Assembly (NCBI GenBank): GCA_963922205.1
Contig: CAWUHX010000207.1
Span: 186,001-250,000 of the forward strand
DNA from: Romanomermis culicivorax
Lineage: Eukaryota; Nematoda; Enoplea; Mermithida; Mermithidae
Length of the DNA stretch: 64,000 nucleotides
Direction of reading: 5' to 3'
In this document: positions 9,531 through 22,700 of the stretch, piece after piece
Position numbering within the stretch: the first letter of the stretch is position 1
Layout of the letters: every line of letters begins with the position of its first letter
Notes under the pieces: model-generated
Seen by the model: only the letters and a program-made list of their open reading frames with translations
Told to the model about the DNA's origin: nothing
The model's database searches: none
Position numbers and translations under genes: made by a program

Positions 9531-11580
9531 AACATAAGATACACTACCAGGCGAAACTAACCGTCTACGCCAGACTCGTCCCGGACGCGTCTTTGAACTG
9601 AAAATGAACTAAGCTCGAAAAAATGATTAATGACACAGGCGCGAGTAGAAGTGGCCGCCATTGTGTGTGAGAAGTGAAACAATTGTCGCGTGCTGTGTCT
9701 TTTTCTGAGATTTATTATTGTGTGAATATACTGTAGAACGACGAAAATTTGCGTGCTCAATAATAAAGCATGTAAACAAAAACATTGAGGTAAAAAATTA
9801 AAACATTGTGGGACCACCTTCATTTTCTAATACAGCTCTAGCAATCGCCTTTGATGTTTGTCATACATTGTTGTTTTGTCACTTTTTCAGTCGTCTGGCT
9901 CCCGGTTGCACTGTGGAACATGGCAGAAAAAATAATTTGATTGGACTGCCAGAATTTGGTTGTTGTGTGCGAAAATAAGAAACCCGTGTCAATCGAAAAA
10001 AACCCCATTCCATCGCAGAAACCGCAAAAAACTAATTCGGGAGTACGGAGGAAAATAGATTAGGTCAAAAAAACAATTCGAACGCCTATAGGAACAACAA
10101 AGTGTAAAATATGATCGTAGTATCAGTCCAAATAAGCCGATCGCATAATATTAGACACATTGCAATTTGCAAAGGAGTGTTCATTAAGTTTTCAGATTCA
10201 GACAGTTCATACCGAAATGTGCAAGAAAATAGCCTGGAACCAATCATATCAATCATCATGTTGAGCATATAGAACCAATCGTGAATCATGAAAGACCGCC
10301 CTTCAACCAATCACATAATGCCGCCAATTTTGGGGGAGATTGATCACTCTGCTATGAAAAAAAATTTTTCGGCAAAAACTTTGTTTACTGTAGTTTTGAA
10401 AAAATTGCTCGCGATTTTTGAAAACCAAACTCACGAAGATCAGAAATTTATCGAGCGCCGATTAGGATGCATGTTGGTTTTCAAAATTTCTTTCTATTCT
10501 TTTCAAAAAGTACGACCAATTTTTTCAAACGCTCTCCTATTTTTTCCAAAAGCGACGGGGCCGTTTGAAAAAATGACGCTGAAATTTTTTGAAAAAAATG
10601 CTCGCGGAATTGAAAAACCTACTCGCGATATTCGCCAAAATTACTGTAGTTGGGTGTGCTATGTCAATTTTTTCAAACGCGAGCAATTTTTTCAAACTTT
10701 TTTTCATTTTTTCAAATGATCCTCCTGTCTTTCCGTATAAGGTGGCTCAATTTTACGATCACGCCCCCTCTATACTACTAATTGCTATGCATTAGTATAA
10801 ACGTGCGCATCCTTTTTATGATAAATATGCAAATTGGGTAAATTAAAATCGTTTTTGCTAGTTGAGATTGTCTATTTTTAGTTGCATTTGGCCATCTAAA
10901 TTTCACATGCTTTTGTACTGCAGTTGCGGTAGGTAGGGTAGGTACGCACGAACGGACCACTCCAAAATCAATAAAATATTTCTGTGAACAAAAACACTTT
11001 TCGGAAATGTTTGAAAAAAAACAAAAGCAAAAAATTATCATTAGGATTCTCCATTAAAGTTGTTTTATAGGCAACTTAATTGCATTGAAAAAAATTCAAT
11101 TGATGAAATAAATAAAACAAAATGAAATAAACAAATAATGTAACAGTCTTCACAGACTGGGTGGTAGCTTCTCTACTACCGACTGCACAGCCCTGCATTG
11201 CCTGTCGCGACTGCAGCAGTGCTCGTCACAAAAATTCAGCTCTGGGCCCATGACTTGAATGAGCAACATCAAGTCCACGGGTTCAGAGGAAAATGCAAGA
11301 TGACACCTTTTGTGCATCGTCACAATAAGATGAAATGAATAAAATAACTGAGCAGTAATAGCAAAAAAACGAATGATAAAGACATGAGAAGTAAAAAAAT
11401 GCAGTAAAAAGTAGGTAAAAAACAGAACAAAAGTACACAACCTTAAAAAATTATATAAAAAGTAGCACAAATCAAGAATATTCAAAGAAATAAATCAATA
11501 AAAGAAAAAAGAAACAATAAGCATGCATGTGGATATGGATAAACAAACCAGAATAAAAAGCTGTAGTGTGAAAACACATG
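9531..11580. other. noncoding stretch before the Polinton
   Basis: No gene supported. A frame at about 9892-9978 (plus strand, after a CACTTTTTCAG acceptor) reads 28 codons to TAA and could be a terminal exon of an unknown host gene, but nothing confirms it. From about 10340 to 10720 the sequence is a low-complexity mesh of TTTTTTCAAACGC and its inverse (AAAAATTGCTCGCG). The rest is AT-rich without visible structure. Confidence 0.45.
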
Positions 11581-11772
11581 AGTAATAAGGCTGGCCCGTA
11601 TAGGTCGTACGCTTAAGGATACCCTATCTTTTGTGTAGGACCTATAATTTGTCATTTTTGGCCGATTTATAGGTCGTACAGTAAACATATATGCTCGACT
11701 TTTGGTGGATTTACAGGTCGTACAGTAAACATATACGGTCAATTTCTTCGTCGATTTATAGGTCGTACAGTA
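11581..11772. repeat. left TIR of the Polinton, outer part
   Basis: Matches the reverse complement of about 42825-42943. It contains several copies of the subterminal motif TAGGTCGTACAGTAAACATAT. It is interrupted at 11772/11773 by element B and resumes at 25339. Confidence 0.9.
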
Positions 11773-12385
11773 TGTTGGGGATCTGCTTACGGCAGTAGCA
11801 ATCCCACATCTATGCAAAATTCGTGAATCGACAAAGTTACGATTCCACCAAAAAAGGAAGAAACATTCATTATTCGTGTTTACCTTCCCCAACTTTGGTG
11901 TGTTTTGGGTGAGTCGCGTCCGTTATAACATTGTATTGTTTTGCTTCGCCTAGTTAAGGCAAACGTCGACAGCCCCACACCAGATTTGCATATTATTAAT
12001 ATAATAATTATTTATTATTTATATTATTACTATTTCTCGCACATTAAGTGGTAGGAGGGAGTGAGCTTACACGGGAGCCAAGCCAAGGTGAAGCCCCAGT
12101 CCTTTTGGATATTACTGAAGTGAGTTCTGTGTATTTGTGTGAACCTTTAGGAGGCATCTGGGGAGACCCTGAGTGCCCTTCGATTGCAAGAGTTAGAGTT
12201 TCCAGTTGCTTATTAGTGACTGAAGGTTGTGTTTATTTCTGCTTAAGGACTGTTGCACTGTGTTTAGTTGATTACTAATAGGAAGCTCCTTTGAGTGACC
12301 TACAGTAGTCGATTGAGTACAAGCCAATAGGACTTGAGTTACATTGCTGACATCTTCGGATCTAAGCAGAGAAGTAAACATAACA
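11773..12385 (+). repeat. 5' LTR of element B
   Basis: 613 bp with TG...CA ends. It contains an AT palindromic zone near 11990-12035 and ends AAGTAAACATAACA. The internal region starts AGTGGTGGCTTCTGAC, where a TGGTGGC stretch may be the tRNA primer site. Confidence 0.93.
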
Positions 12386-12477
12386 AGTGGTGGCTTCTGA
12401 CTTGCAAAACGGAAGAGCGCAGAGTCACTTGAGGTGTCACAAAACCTAAAGGTTTTTACAAAGACTTAGGACTCAAA
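12386..12477 (+). other. leader and probable primer-binding site of element B
   Basis: Ninety-two bases between the LTR and the gag ATG. TGGTGGCTTCTGACTTG begins two bases after the LTR end, the usual place for the tRNA primer site. I do not identify the tRNA. Confidence 0.5.
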
Positions 12478-14403
12478 ATGTCCAAAAATGCTGAGGATTT
12501 AGCCTCTGGTACGACTTTACCGAGGACTCCGCCTGGTGTAAGGCATGATGAGTCGGATAAATCTTTCCCACTGCCCGTGTTATCTAATACTACGAGCAAG
12601 CGGAAAGGCTCTGACTCAAGTGCCATAAGCCAGCGGGCTGACATAAAATTGGACCCAGTAAGCGCTCCCACTTCCGTAGCGCCTATAATGGCCACAAATA
12701 ATATCAATAATATGGCCACGGCAAAGGAACTATTGACTGCCGAAGATAGAAACGCTCAATTATTAGCACCTATTGATAGAAGGCCGAAATTGGCCGAGGA
12801 TCATATTGATCCATTTGATCAATTTAGAGAGGAACGTTTTCGACAACCTCGACAACGATTTGATACGTATCATCGCGAATACGTTAATGAAAATTTGGAT
12901 AATATTCGGGATGATTACCGTCATGATCCACTGGACGATTTACCATTCGAAATGAGTCAAAAGGACGATGAAATTCGATGACTAAACGTCAAAATTGACA
13001 AAATGGCCGATTCGATGGTCGGAGTCCAAGGACTATTGGAGAGATTCGTCCCGGATCGAAAAGAAAGGGATATCCGAGTGAGTAGGACTACAGACAGACC
13101 ATTGCAAACTCAGGATATGTGTAGAACTTTGCCAACAACCTCTGCAACCTGTATTGCCAATGACTGAAGGTTACGGCAGATGGAAGCAGATGAGTCAGAG
13201 CAAAAGTTCACAGTCAAACCTGCTGTGGAATCAAAGGTTTCTACGGAAAAACAGGTAACTGAACCGCTTGCTGTTCGAGAACAAGCAAGTGATATAGTTG
13301 CTCAATTTTTCCAAGAGGCTGATGAGGAAGCAGCAGGTAGTCATAAGGAAAGCAAACATACTACGTCGAAGCACAAACGATCCAAAAAGTCCACACGAGG
13401 AAATTCATCAGATTCTGATGACTCCTCAGTGGATGGATTGGAGCCTACTGTGTCAGATATAGTGAAGGCTGTAAAGCCAAAGCTACTCCTCGATGACATG
13501 ACTGAGACACAAGTTCTCAGCTTCCTAAATGATTTAGAGGCAGAATTTACGTCAGAAACTACTGATAAAATGAAGCTGGCTGCCTTACGAGCGCTTTCTA
13601 AGGGTGTACCGAAAGCTACTGCCAAAAGGTTCAAAAGTTACGAAAAAGCCCGAAGAAAGTTGCTCAAAGTGCAAGCTCCAGATTCAAATGTCGGTATGCA
13701 AACAAGGGAGCTGATGAACATAAAGCAGGAATTTGATGAAGCTCCAGTGAAATTCCTCAAGAGAATTAGTGTGCTAGTAGATAGATTATATCCTAATAAG
13801 ACCGAAGAGTTTAGAGATCGTTTCATAATTGATACCTTTTTGTATAAAGCATCTGAAGAGTATCAGATGGAGTTGCTAGATCAAAGAGAGAAGTATGAAA
13901 CATGGCATGATTTAGCAGAGGATGTGCACAAGATTGATAAGCCGAACACAGCTGCTTATAAAAAGAGAGGAACTCCGGAGTCTCCAATTGTGATAAATGA
14001 GGTGACGATGGGTGAAGGGCAAGCTGAAGTGGCTTATGTCGGTAGAAATAAATTTGGCAATGCCCCACAAATGCAGTTTCAAAATAAAGCTATGCGACAG
14101 CAAGCAAGGAGAGAGAAGCAAGCCCCGATCCTAGTGTCAGAAAAGAAGGCTTCCGATACTTCTGTAGAAGAGAATAACTCACAGGGGACTCAAATGGCTA
14201 CTACTCCCCAAAAGGGAAAAGAGCCTGAGGAACCTAGCAGTGATTCTGTTCTAGCAAAATTATCACAGGAGATTGCGAAGTTGGCTCAGTGTTATCAGGA
14301 GATAAGCCAAAAGACTGATGCTAAATTGAATGAAATTTCTGCCAAAGTTAATAGGGGTAAACCCCAAAAACCTGGTGGAAACGAGTTCAGGAAACCATAT
14401 TGT
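12478..14403 (+). pseudogene. gag: gag of element B, broken by two TGA codons
   Basis: One reading frame from ATG at 12478 to the TGA at 14404, with extra in-frame TGAs at 12979 and 13165. The first third is low-complexity and acidic/basic, ending in an Arg/Asp-rich part. The segment after 13180 holds the gag domain: a long helical region from about 13480 to 13930 (LVDRLYPNKTEEFRDRFIID is diagnostic of Ty3/Gypsy capsid), then a basic Gln-rich part with a coiled-coil near 14250-14360. Its product would form the capsid. It is in phase with the following zinc knuckle and protease, so this was once a gag-pol polyprotein. Confidence 0.8.
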
Positions 14404-15417
14404 TGATACCATAGAAATAATTCTCATGAAACGTCCGAATGTACCCTTCAATGGAAAAATGGACAAGGACGTAATTGGGATAATCGATATGGTGGAAACA
14501 GAGGTTTCAGGCAACAGTTTGGAGGCTTTAGAGGAGGATATGTTGGCGGGAGCAGTAGAGGTGCTCATGCCGTAGGTTATTATGGTGATACCATGGATTA
14601 TGATACTTATCAACGATTCATGGATTACCAGAATAGATTGCGGAATGAGCAACTCTATATGGCACCACAACTGCCAGCCCCTAGCCAACAGCTGATGATT
14701 ACAGCTCCCCCTCAAGGTCAGGTTCAAATCAGTAACCCTAGCCCAAGTGTGCAAGCCATTTCCAGTAGTCAACCATCCACGTCCAGTCAGACAGAGTTGG
14801 GATCTGCTGGAAGTGTTAATAGCATTGCCACTATGGGTCAAGGTGTTAGTGAGATGAAATGGCCTGGAGTATTGAAGTGTGCCATGATGAAAGAGGATTA
14901 TTCAAAAGTTATGAAAGCGTTCAAGCATGGGATAATTCCTAATCAGGAGGAACGATTAAGGTTTTCTAAATTCCCTCGAACTCTCCCATTTCACATTAAT
15001 GTGACCGTATGTAATACTAACACCAAGGCTTTAGTGGATACTGGTGCTCAGTGTTCGGTGGTGTCTTCATGGTTTCTTAAGGAAGCTTTTGATGAAGAAT
15101 ATACCAGATATCCTGGGATACTAAAAGTCACTGTTGCTGATGGTGCAGTAGTACATGCACATGGTTACATACAATTCAAAATGCATTGTGAATTTGGAGT
15201 TTTCTTAGTGAAGGCCATAATCATTCCTAATGTGGAGGAAAATCTCATAATTGGAACGGATTTTTTAGCACATCCGGATGCTGGAGCGATGATAGATTTT
15301 GGTAAAGGTATCATGAAACTTAATGGAGTTGAGAAAGCTATAAGTGTTGTACCTAAAGATTACGGGAGTCATATACAAGCTATTGATTGTATAGGGGAAG
15401 CACCTATAATACATTGA
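14404..15417 (+). pseudogene. zinc knuckle and aspartic protease of element B
   Basis: The TGA at 14404 falls directly after the first Cys of a zinc knuckle whose remaining ligands follow it (H, H and C in YHRNNSHETSEC). A Gly/Arg-rich stretch follows, then ATGs at 14593. The retropepsin is at about 14980-15320: TKALVDTGAQCSVV has the catalytic D-T-G, and NLIIGTDFLAHP is the second conserved block. It would cleave the polyprotein. The frame stops at a TGA (15415) and continues in the same phase. Confidence 0.85.
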
Positions 15418-17490
15418 AGTCCTGAAGAGGATCAATACCCCAGGATCTGCCAATTAGGTATAGTGGTTCCAGTGGTATCATGTACAAAAGTATACGTACC
15501 ACACGGAACTGATGTGCTTATTAAGGCAAGATTATGGGAACGATCGTCTAAAACAGATCTCAATTGTTTGGTCATAGAAGGAAATAAAGATGAAAAGAAA
15601 TTCAGAGTTGATAGCACACTGGTTGATGGTAAACGGGAAGACTTTGTTCTGATGATTTCGAATAATACGGGTTCCAGATGCCAATTGCAACCTAATCAGG
15701 TTGTAGGCTACTGTGACTCAATATTACAAGAAAATTCAGGAGTATCAGACATACAAAGTACGAGTTGTGGGATATTTAGTGTTGCAGATAATTTTAATGC
15801 CACTCCCAGAATGTCCGTGCATGATGCATTGGCATTTAGGGAAGCACTATATAAAATGATCTCCAAGGCTGATATCGATGAGGAATTAAAGGAAACAGCT
15901 GTAGCAAAACTGTCTAAATACAGGGATGTTTTCAGCTTACCCAATGATCCCTTAACTACAACACCGTATCTTACGTGCAAAATTGATACTGGTAATTCAA
16001 TGCCAGTGGCAAAACATTATTACAGAGCTCCCATTAACCAAAGATCAGGGATTAGAGCTCAAGTCCAAGACATGTTAGATAAAGGAGTTATTGAACCCAG
16101 CTGGTCACCGTGGGCTGCTCCACTTTTCCTAGTTGGGAAAAAGGAGGGTTCCACGAGCCCAGTTGTGGATTTCAGAGGTATAAATGAGGTTACTAAGGAC
16201 GATAGGTACCCTATACCTAGAATGGATGATTATTTGGATTGTCTAGGTAATGCCAAATTTCATACCACTTTGGATCTAAAGTCTGGATATTGGCAAGTCC
16301 CACTTGAGGAGAGTAGCAAGGAGAAAACTGCATTTATATGTCAGAAGGCCTATATCAGTTTAAAGTTATGCCTTTCCGACTTAAAAATGCACCTGCAGAG
16401 TTTCAGAGGATGATGGAGAGAGTGTTGCATGGTCTAGTCTGGAGAATCTGCCTAGTGTATATTGATGATATCATTGTGTTCTCCAAAACTTATGAGGAAC
16501 ATTTGGAGAATTTAGAGTTGGTCTTGCAAGCTCTTCGGAAAGCAAAGCTAACACTTAAACCGGAGAAGTGTGAATTTCTTCCAAAAAGTGTTCATTTTCT
16601 TGGACACATACTGGACGAAAATGGAATCTCACCAGATCTGAAAAAAGTGAAGGCTATTACGGAATTCGAATTTCCCAATAGCGTTAAGAGTATGCAACGA
16701 TTTCTGGGGATACTGCAATGGTGTTATAAATTTATCCCAAACCTTGCAAATCTTGCAGAACCGTTGTATAAGCTTACCGCTACGGGAAAGAAGAAGTTCC
16801 AAGCAACAGATGAACATCGCCAAGCGTTTGAGGAACTGAAAAAAGCACTCACCTCAGTGCCATTTCTACGGTATCCTGTTTTGGATGGAACTGCGGAGTT
16901 CATTCTCCAAACAGATGCCAGTGGAACTGCACTGGGAGCAGTACTTTATCAGAAGACTAAAGATGACCAATGGGTAATAGCCTATAGCAGCCGAATCCTT
17001 AAGGAAGACGAGAGGAAGTGGTGTGCTACAGAGCGAGAATGCCTAGCGGTTGTTTATGGTCTTAAAGTCTACAGGCACTATTTGTTTGGACAAAAAGTAC
17101 GGATCAAAACTGATCACAAACCTCTTTTATTTATGAAAGTGAATACTCAAACTAATGATAAATTGAAAAGATGGTATTCCATTATAAATCAATTTAATCA
17201 TAGGTTGGAGTATGTGCCCGGTAGACAAAATGCAATGGCTGATTTTCTCTCAAGAAAAGATGAACCCGAAGACGCTAAGGACAAAAACCCACCAAAATGG
17301 GAATATGTCTTCAAAATTCAATTTCGTAATTTCGGTACTCAAACCAATGAAATTGAAACCGAAATATTGGTACAACAATTTCAGAGGATGAGGGACGAAG
17401 AGGTTGAAAGTAGAGATGAAAAAATTGTCCCCAAGCAGACCAAGGAATTGACGGATATCCAGGAATTAACGGTAACAAAGGTAAAACTAC
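15418..17490 (+). pseudogene. pol: reverse transcriptase and RNase H of element B
   Basis: Phase-1 frame to about 16340, then phase 0. A one-base loss near 16335-16345 separates TAFIC from SEGLYQFKVMPF. RT spans about 15990-16790: CKIDTGN, PWAAPLFLV, LDLKSGYWQV, YIDDIIVFSK (the catalytic Y-x-D-D) and FLGHILDENGISPD. RNase H follows at about 16900-17260 with QTDASGTALGAVLYQ, SRILKEDERKWCATERECLA and IKTDHKPL. These fit Ty3/Gypsy Pol. A second one-base shift lies in 17460-17490, just before the integrase frame. Confidence 0.88.
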
Positions 17491-18550
17491 CAAAGATGTA
17501 TTGCAGAGCAGAAATGAAATGCAGAAGCTTACGGTAGTTGATGCAGTCACAACTAGAAGACAAGCAAAACTTCAGGATCAGAGTGCACAAAATCAAGAAC
17601 AGGGTACATCTGTACCAAATGATCCTGAAAACATTGCTTGGCTTTTCCCGAATAGAGAAAAGGAATTTGAAGAGGTGAACGAAGGAGAAAGTGAAGAGAA
17701 GGATGATGATAAGATCAATTATCCAATTGATCTAAATGTTATCGCTCAATTGCAAAAAGAGGACACTAATCTTACCTCAATTTGGGAAAGATTAGGGGTC
17801 AAAAGCACTACGAAGTATCATAGTGGATTCTATGAGGATAACGGAGTTCTTTATAGGGAAACTGAGGGACGTGGCCATGATCAGATCGTCGTCCCAAATT
17901 CCCTCAGAGACAGCATTCTTCACCAATATCACGGAGCCGTTATAATGACACACCAAGGGTTCAAAAGAACTCTGGGTATTGTCAAACAGCGGTTCTGGTG
18001 GCCTGGCATTGAAAAAGATGTCAGAAATTGGTTGAAGTTTTGTCCTGTCTGCCAAGTGGCTACTCCCGGTAAAAGCTCCATATCCCCATTGATACCCATT
18101 ATACCGAAGGGTCCCTTCGATATTGTGTCTGTGGACATAGTAGGGATTGCTCCCTTGAGGGAACGTCGCCCATATGTCATTGTCTTTCAGGATTATTTCA
18201 CTAAATGGGTTGAAGCTATATTGATTCCTGATCAGACGGCTGAAACCATAGTGGATGCATTCTTAGAGCATGTGATATTTAGGCACGGTACCCCAAGAAA
18301 ACTTCTTAGTGATAACGGATCTGGATTTAATTCAGATCTTATGAAAGCAGTCTGTAAACTGTTAGAGTGCAGAAAATGTTTCACAACAGCATACCACCCA
18401 CAGGGTAATGGTATGGTTGAGAGATTTAACCAAACTCTAATAAAGCAGCTGCGAAAAGTTGCAATTGAGGATAACAATAAATGGCCAAGGTACCTCAGTG
18501 CAGTGGTATTGTACCTCAGTGCAGTGGTACCTCAGTGCAGTGGTAACGCA
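17491..18550 (+). pseudogene. integrase of element B, C-terminus lost
   Basis: Phase-2 frame. The HHCC zinc domain is at about 17920-18060 (HQYHG, THQGFKRTL, WWPGIEKDV, CPVCQ). The catalytic core follows: D in FDIVSVDIVGIA, D in LLSDNGSGFNSD, E in GNGMVERFNQTL. The protein should continue about 100 residues after the catalytic Glu, but sequence homology ends at WPRYLSAVV. There three copies of GTACCTCAGTGCAGTG appear (18490, 18511, 18527) and the following frame is unrelated. The C-terminal DNA-binding part is missing, so the copy cannot integrate by itself. Confidence 0.85.
18490..18542. repeat. three copies of a 16-bp repeat at the integrase break
   Basis: GTACCTCAGTGCAGTG starts at 18490, 18511 and 18527; the last two are adjacent and the first is separated by 5 bp. 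It sits exactly where integrase similarity stops. Confidence 0.9.
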
Positions 18551-19134
18551 ACTGGAAATCTCCCGAAGACTGAAGATCATACGGTCGTTATTTCGGTGTC
18601 TAAAAATTTTTAGTGGAAAATGCGGTATACGTGTATTTTATGTGAATAAAATTTTTATTTTTTGTGTTATTTAACCGATTTATATTCGTTTAATACCTTT
18701 TAAATTTTGGGTAGCGAAGGGTCAAATTTTCAGAATAATATTGTTAATTTGTACACCCGACACTAAAATTTTTGGATTACATTTTGGGAGGTTTACGACC
18801 AATTTTCATTTTCAACTTCAAAAGTCGTGTTTTTCTTGTGCTCCGCGTCGCACAAAATTTTCGGAACAAAATCTTTCGTCCAGCCCAAGGACCCGATAAA
18901 ATTATTTTTGGTAATTTCGTATATTGTATTGATATTGAAGTAACGATAAATGTTCTTTAACATTTTGTTTACTTTAGAAGATAAAACGCGGAATTTAAGA
19001 AAAAATTTTAAAAAATTTTTCAAATGTCGAAATTAGGCGTCGCGCCTTTCGTGTGAAATTATTGCGCGCACGCCGATCACGTTAAGGCGGGCCAACCGCA
19101 AGGCCGCCAAAACAATCATTTTTTTTGACGGACG
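18551..19134 (+). other. region between integrase and the exonuclease gene, with a possible leader exon
   Basis: AT-rich and mostly without coding frames. The last 100 bases are GC-richer and end in a perfect 5' splice site (GACG then GTAAGT at 19135). In the phase that matches the downstream exon, this piece is open for about 32 codons back to a TGA near 19052. It may be the leader exon of a spliced subgenomic RNA. Confidence 0.45.
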
Positions 19135-19756
19135 GTAAGTTTTTATTTAATTATTTATTGGTATGTGGGACGAATTCGCCCATTTAGGTGTCTTAGGAAT
19201 GATTTCTTCATGCTCAATTTTCTGAATGGGCCAACCAAGGGGAAAACCAGTTTGAAGAAAAGTTTCTAAAAATGTTAGGATAGGTGAAAAGAAAAAACCT
19301 AATGGATTTACGGCCCTAAAAAAGCCAAAATCTAATGGTTTTTACCTTGGATCCAATTCCAAAGCATTTATTTTTGGTTTTATTAAAGCCCCTGGTTTAC
19401 TAAGTTTATTTCTTGGATTAATTAAAACCTTAATTGGTTATTTATTCACTATTTAATTTTTGTACCGAGGCGTGAAGTTATCCCTAGGGTAAGTGGTAAA
19501 TTGATGGCGGCCGACGTCGAGAAGCGGAAAGTGGTGCAGATGTGAGGTTCCTGAAAAATTGGTGTAGCATTTGCGTTAACCACTGGGCCTGCTTACTTTA
19601 TGACTTTGACACCTAACCTCACTAATTAATTTATTTTTCCCCATGCTAAATCTTTTTCCTAATTTGGTGCCGGTCAAAGTTGATTATTTATTTGGTGGTG
19701 GTGGCCTAATGCCTGATTTATAAAGGGTCAAGGGGTAAATTCTTTTTTATTTTTAG
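19135..19756 (+). other. probable intron before the exonuclease gene
   Basis: GTAAGT at 19135 and TTTTATTTTTAG ending at 19756. Splicing keeps the reading frame open across the junction (phase 1). 622 nt, AT-rich, no open frame. Retention of an intron within a retrotransposon is expected if only a subgenomic RNA is spliced, as for retroviral env. Confidence 0.55.
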
Positions 19757-22700
19757 ACTATAACATCAAGTGTCTGGTCCGCGTCGGAGAAATCGAACAA
19801 TGGTTCGCCGGCGCGATGGGTTATTGGCCGCAACGACCAATGGAACCCGAACGGGTTCACGGTGGCAACGTCGAACCGATCCTGAAGCAATTGGCCACAA
19901 GCCAGTTTCAGGGGCTAGGCGTTGTCGGATTCGACGTTGAAAAGGTCAAGAAGACCGAGGTATGTATAATACCTTATAAGGTAGCAATCCAGAACCCGGA
20001 AGGGAAAGAGTTCGCTAGGCTGGTGTCATTTGCACACATAGATGGTTCCAGCTTTGTTATCGACCTTACAACATTGAAGCTGCAGGAATGGGATCTTTTG
20101 ATTTCATTCCTATCATCGGTGGATCGTTTCTTGGTCAGTTTCAAAGTTGTGGACGATCTGGTTGCAATTTTGAACGTCTACGGATCCGGGTCAGGGGCCT
20201 CGGCTCATGATAAGACGAAAATTATACAGGCCCATATACTCCAAGGATTTGGAAAATATTGGGACTGTGAAATTTGTGTCAGATTGATGATGGGGCCCAT
20301 GGCCAATCACGCTCGTGATTTAGGATTGTGTCCTGAAAACCTTGGGTTAAAAGGACTTTTCACCGAATTTTACTTGGCTGATGTCGGCAAATATAAATGC
20401 GACTTCGGTGACAAAAAGATTCGAGAAAAGTTCTTGGCCCCCAAGATTCAAGACACAGAAATTGTGTATGCTGGCCTAGACGCCTATTATTCAATTGTCG
20501 TATTTTTGGGGTTCTTTCACTACGGGTTTTGCGGTGAATTAAGTGGGGTTACGGCAACGTACCCCCATGATATTGTATCGCCGGCCCAAGTGAAAACCTT
20601 GGCTTTCCGCTTTTATACAGTGTACTCTCAAGACCTAACGGGGTTCGAGGATCCAAACTTCGTAGATGAGAAGGACATCGTAAAAAGGCAGTTGTTCAAG
20701 GTCTACCACATGATGTGGCAAGAGGTAATGGCCAGGTGGGCTACACAATGTCATAATGACTTGCCGGAATATTCGTGTCCTGCGGATATAAAAAATCCCG
20801 CTAAAGCTACGGACCACACTTTACTGTCTGGTGTTTATCCCAAGGCGCTAAAAGCTGGTCCAAGCAAGAAGAAGGTAAATCAGTGGGAAGACGTAAGTGA
20901 TCCGGAGGACATGGATACGATGGAACAACAGGTCAATAGGACAAACGAGGTGATAAACCGACTGCATACAGAAATGTTGCAAGGGGTTTCATTTTTCAAA
21001 TTGACGGATCCGGTAGATGTTGTGTGGTATATCACAGCCGGTCTTGCCATGAATAAAACTCCTCGACAGGACTGGTCGAAGCAGCTTCAATCGTTTCAAC
21101 TCGGAACAGACTGCTACGAACCAGTGGAAATCGACACCGGTATGGCTAAGTACGACAGAGATCACTGGATGGCGGACTTGAGGAATTACGAGCATGTCAT
21201 GGACTCAACAAAGTTTTCTGCCTTGGAAAAGGCATGCAACCTAATTCCTCTACCATTCTTTGTTTTCTGGCCTCATAGCCGTGCCGAGTACGATTACATA
21301 CTGAGGGAATTATTGAATTATAATTTCCTCAAATCCTACTCGAAGGAGGATTCAGAGTTAATAAAGAAGATGGCATGGAAGACCGACGACAGGGTTTTAC
21401 AGAATTACGACTTAGTAGCATCTTTACCGCCAACGGAACCTGAACATGCTGTAAAAGGCAAGAGGGTTACGACCTGGCAAAATAGGTTTGGCTTTATGCC
21501 TATTCGGTTGCGCTTGCGCGACAAAATAGGCTCTCCAATTTTGACAGAAAAAACAAAGGACAATATTACCCATAACAAGGATTATTGGGCCAACTGCTTT
21601 TTCTATGTCAGATTCTACTATGCCGAATTCGGTAGTAAAACCCCATCACTGCGATATGGCCTATCACCAGACACGCCTACTCTTCAAATGGGTCAGATCA
21701 GATGTATACCGGCTGACTATCTGTTGTATACTATTGAATTTCCTGAAAAGTGTATTCACCGGAGGCCTCTGCCGTCGGAATTACCTATGGTTACCTATTC
21801 ATATGGTAATCAAACCAAACAATCCGATTTCAGGACGAAATCGGATATACTAGACCCTGATAATGAACCCACAGTTCAAACGGGTCTAGTGGACGAGGAC
21901 GTCACGGAATTGGAAAGTGAGGATGAGGATAATTCTGCACTCCTGGGAGAGGAAAGCTGCAAGGAGGTTGACGACAAAGACGCATTATTGTATATTTCGA
22001 TCGCCGACCCCCAAGTAGCCGAATCTGCGATGACAGCATCCTCTGTCACGCAGTTGCAACTGCAACCACAAGTTGCGACGCAGCTGCAGATGGAAATGCT
22101 GCCACTGCCGCCTGGCTTACCTACACCACAAGTGATACAAACATCTATGGATGTGAGTCAGTACTTGTCTAGCGTAGAAAGTCAAGCGCAATCGGAAGAA
22201 ATTCCGATTGCCCAGGATGAGCAGAACGTGTATGAGCAAGCTTATATTAGCGAGTACATGGATGCCGAAGGTGTAAAGCAAAAGGAGGAGGAACAGACAG
22301 CAGGGACACCTAGCCATACTGTGGTGGAAACACCACAAGAGCTAGCGGCCCGGCTGGCTGAAGAAGATAAGGAAATTCAAGTCTTAGCCTTGACCTGGGA
22401 TAAAGAAGGTGTTCCCGGATACTATACTGCTGAGGCAATAAAAAATATGAAAATAAAAGGTTTAAATGATAGGCAAATTTTTGTTAACTTGAAAAAGAAA
22501 CGAAAAACAAAAGCCCGTCAGGAGAAGAAAAAAGTAGAAAAGGCAATTGCGCAGCCTGCAAAGGTTACGCAGCCGAAACCTGCCAAAACTTCTGCTCCGG
22601 CTTCAGCAACGGTATCCGTGACCACCGTATCTTCAACTACCCCTGTGTCGCAGACTGTCTCTACGGGTACTTTATCTATGGCAACGAGTCAGTCCACGCA

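Noticed and set aside
9892-9981. Possible terminal host exon after CACTTTTTCAG
   Set aside because: Only 28 codons, no partner exon found; chance cannot be excluded.
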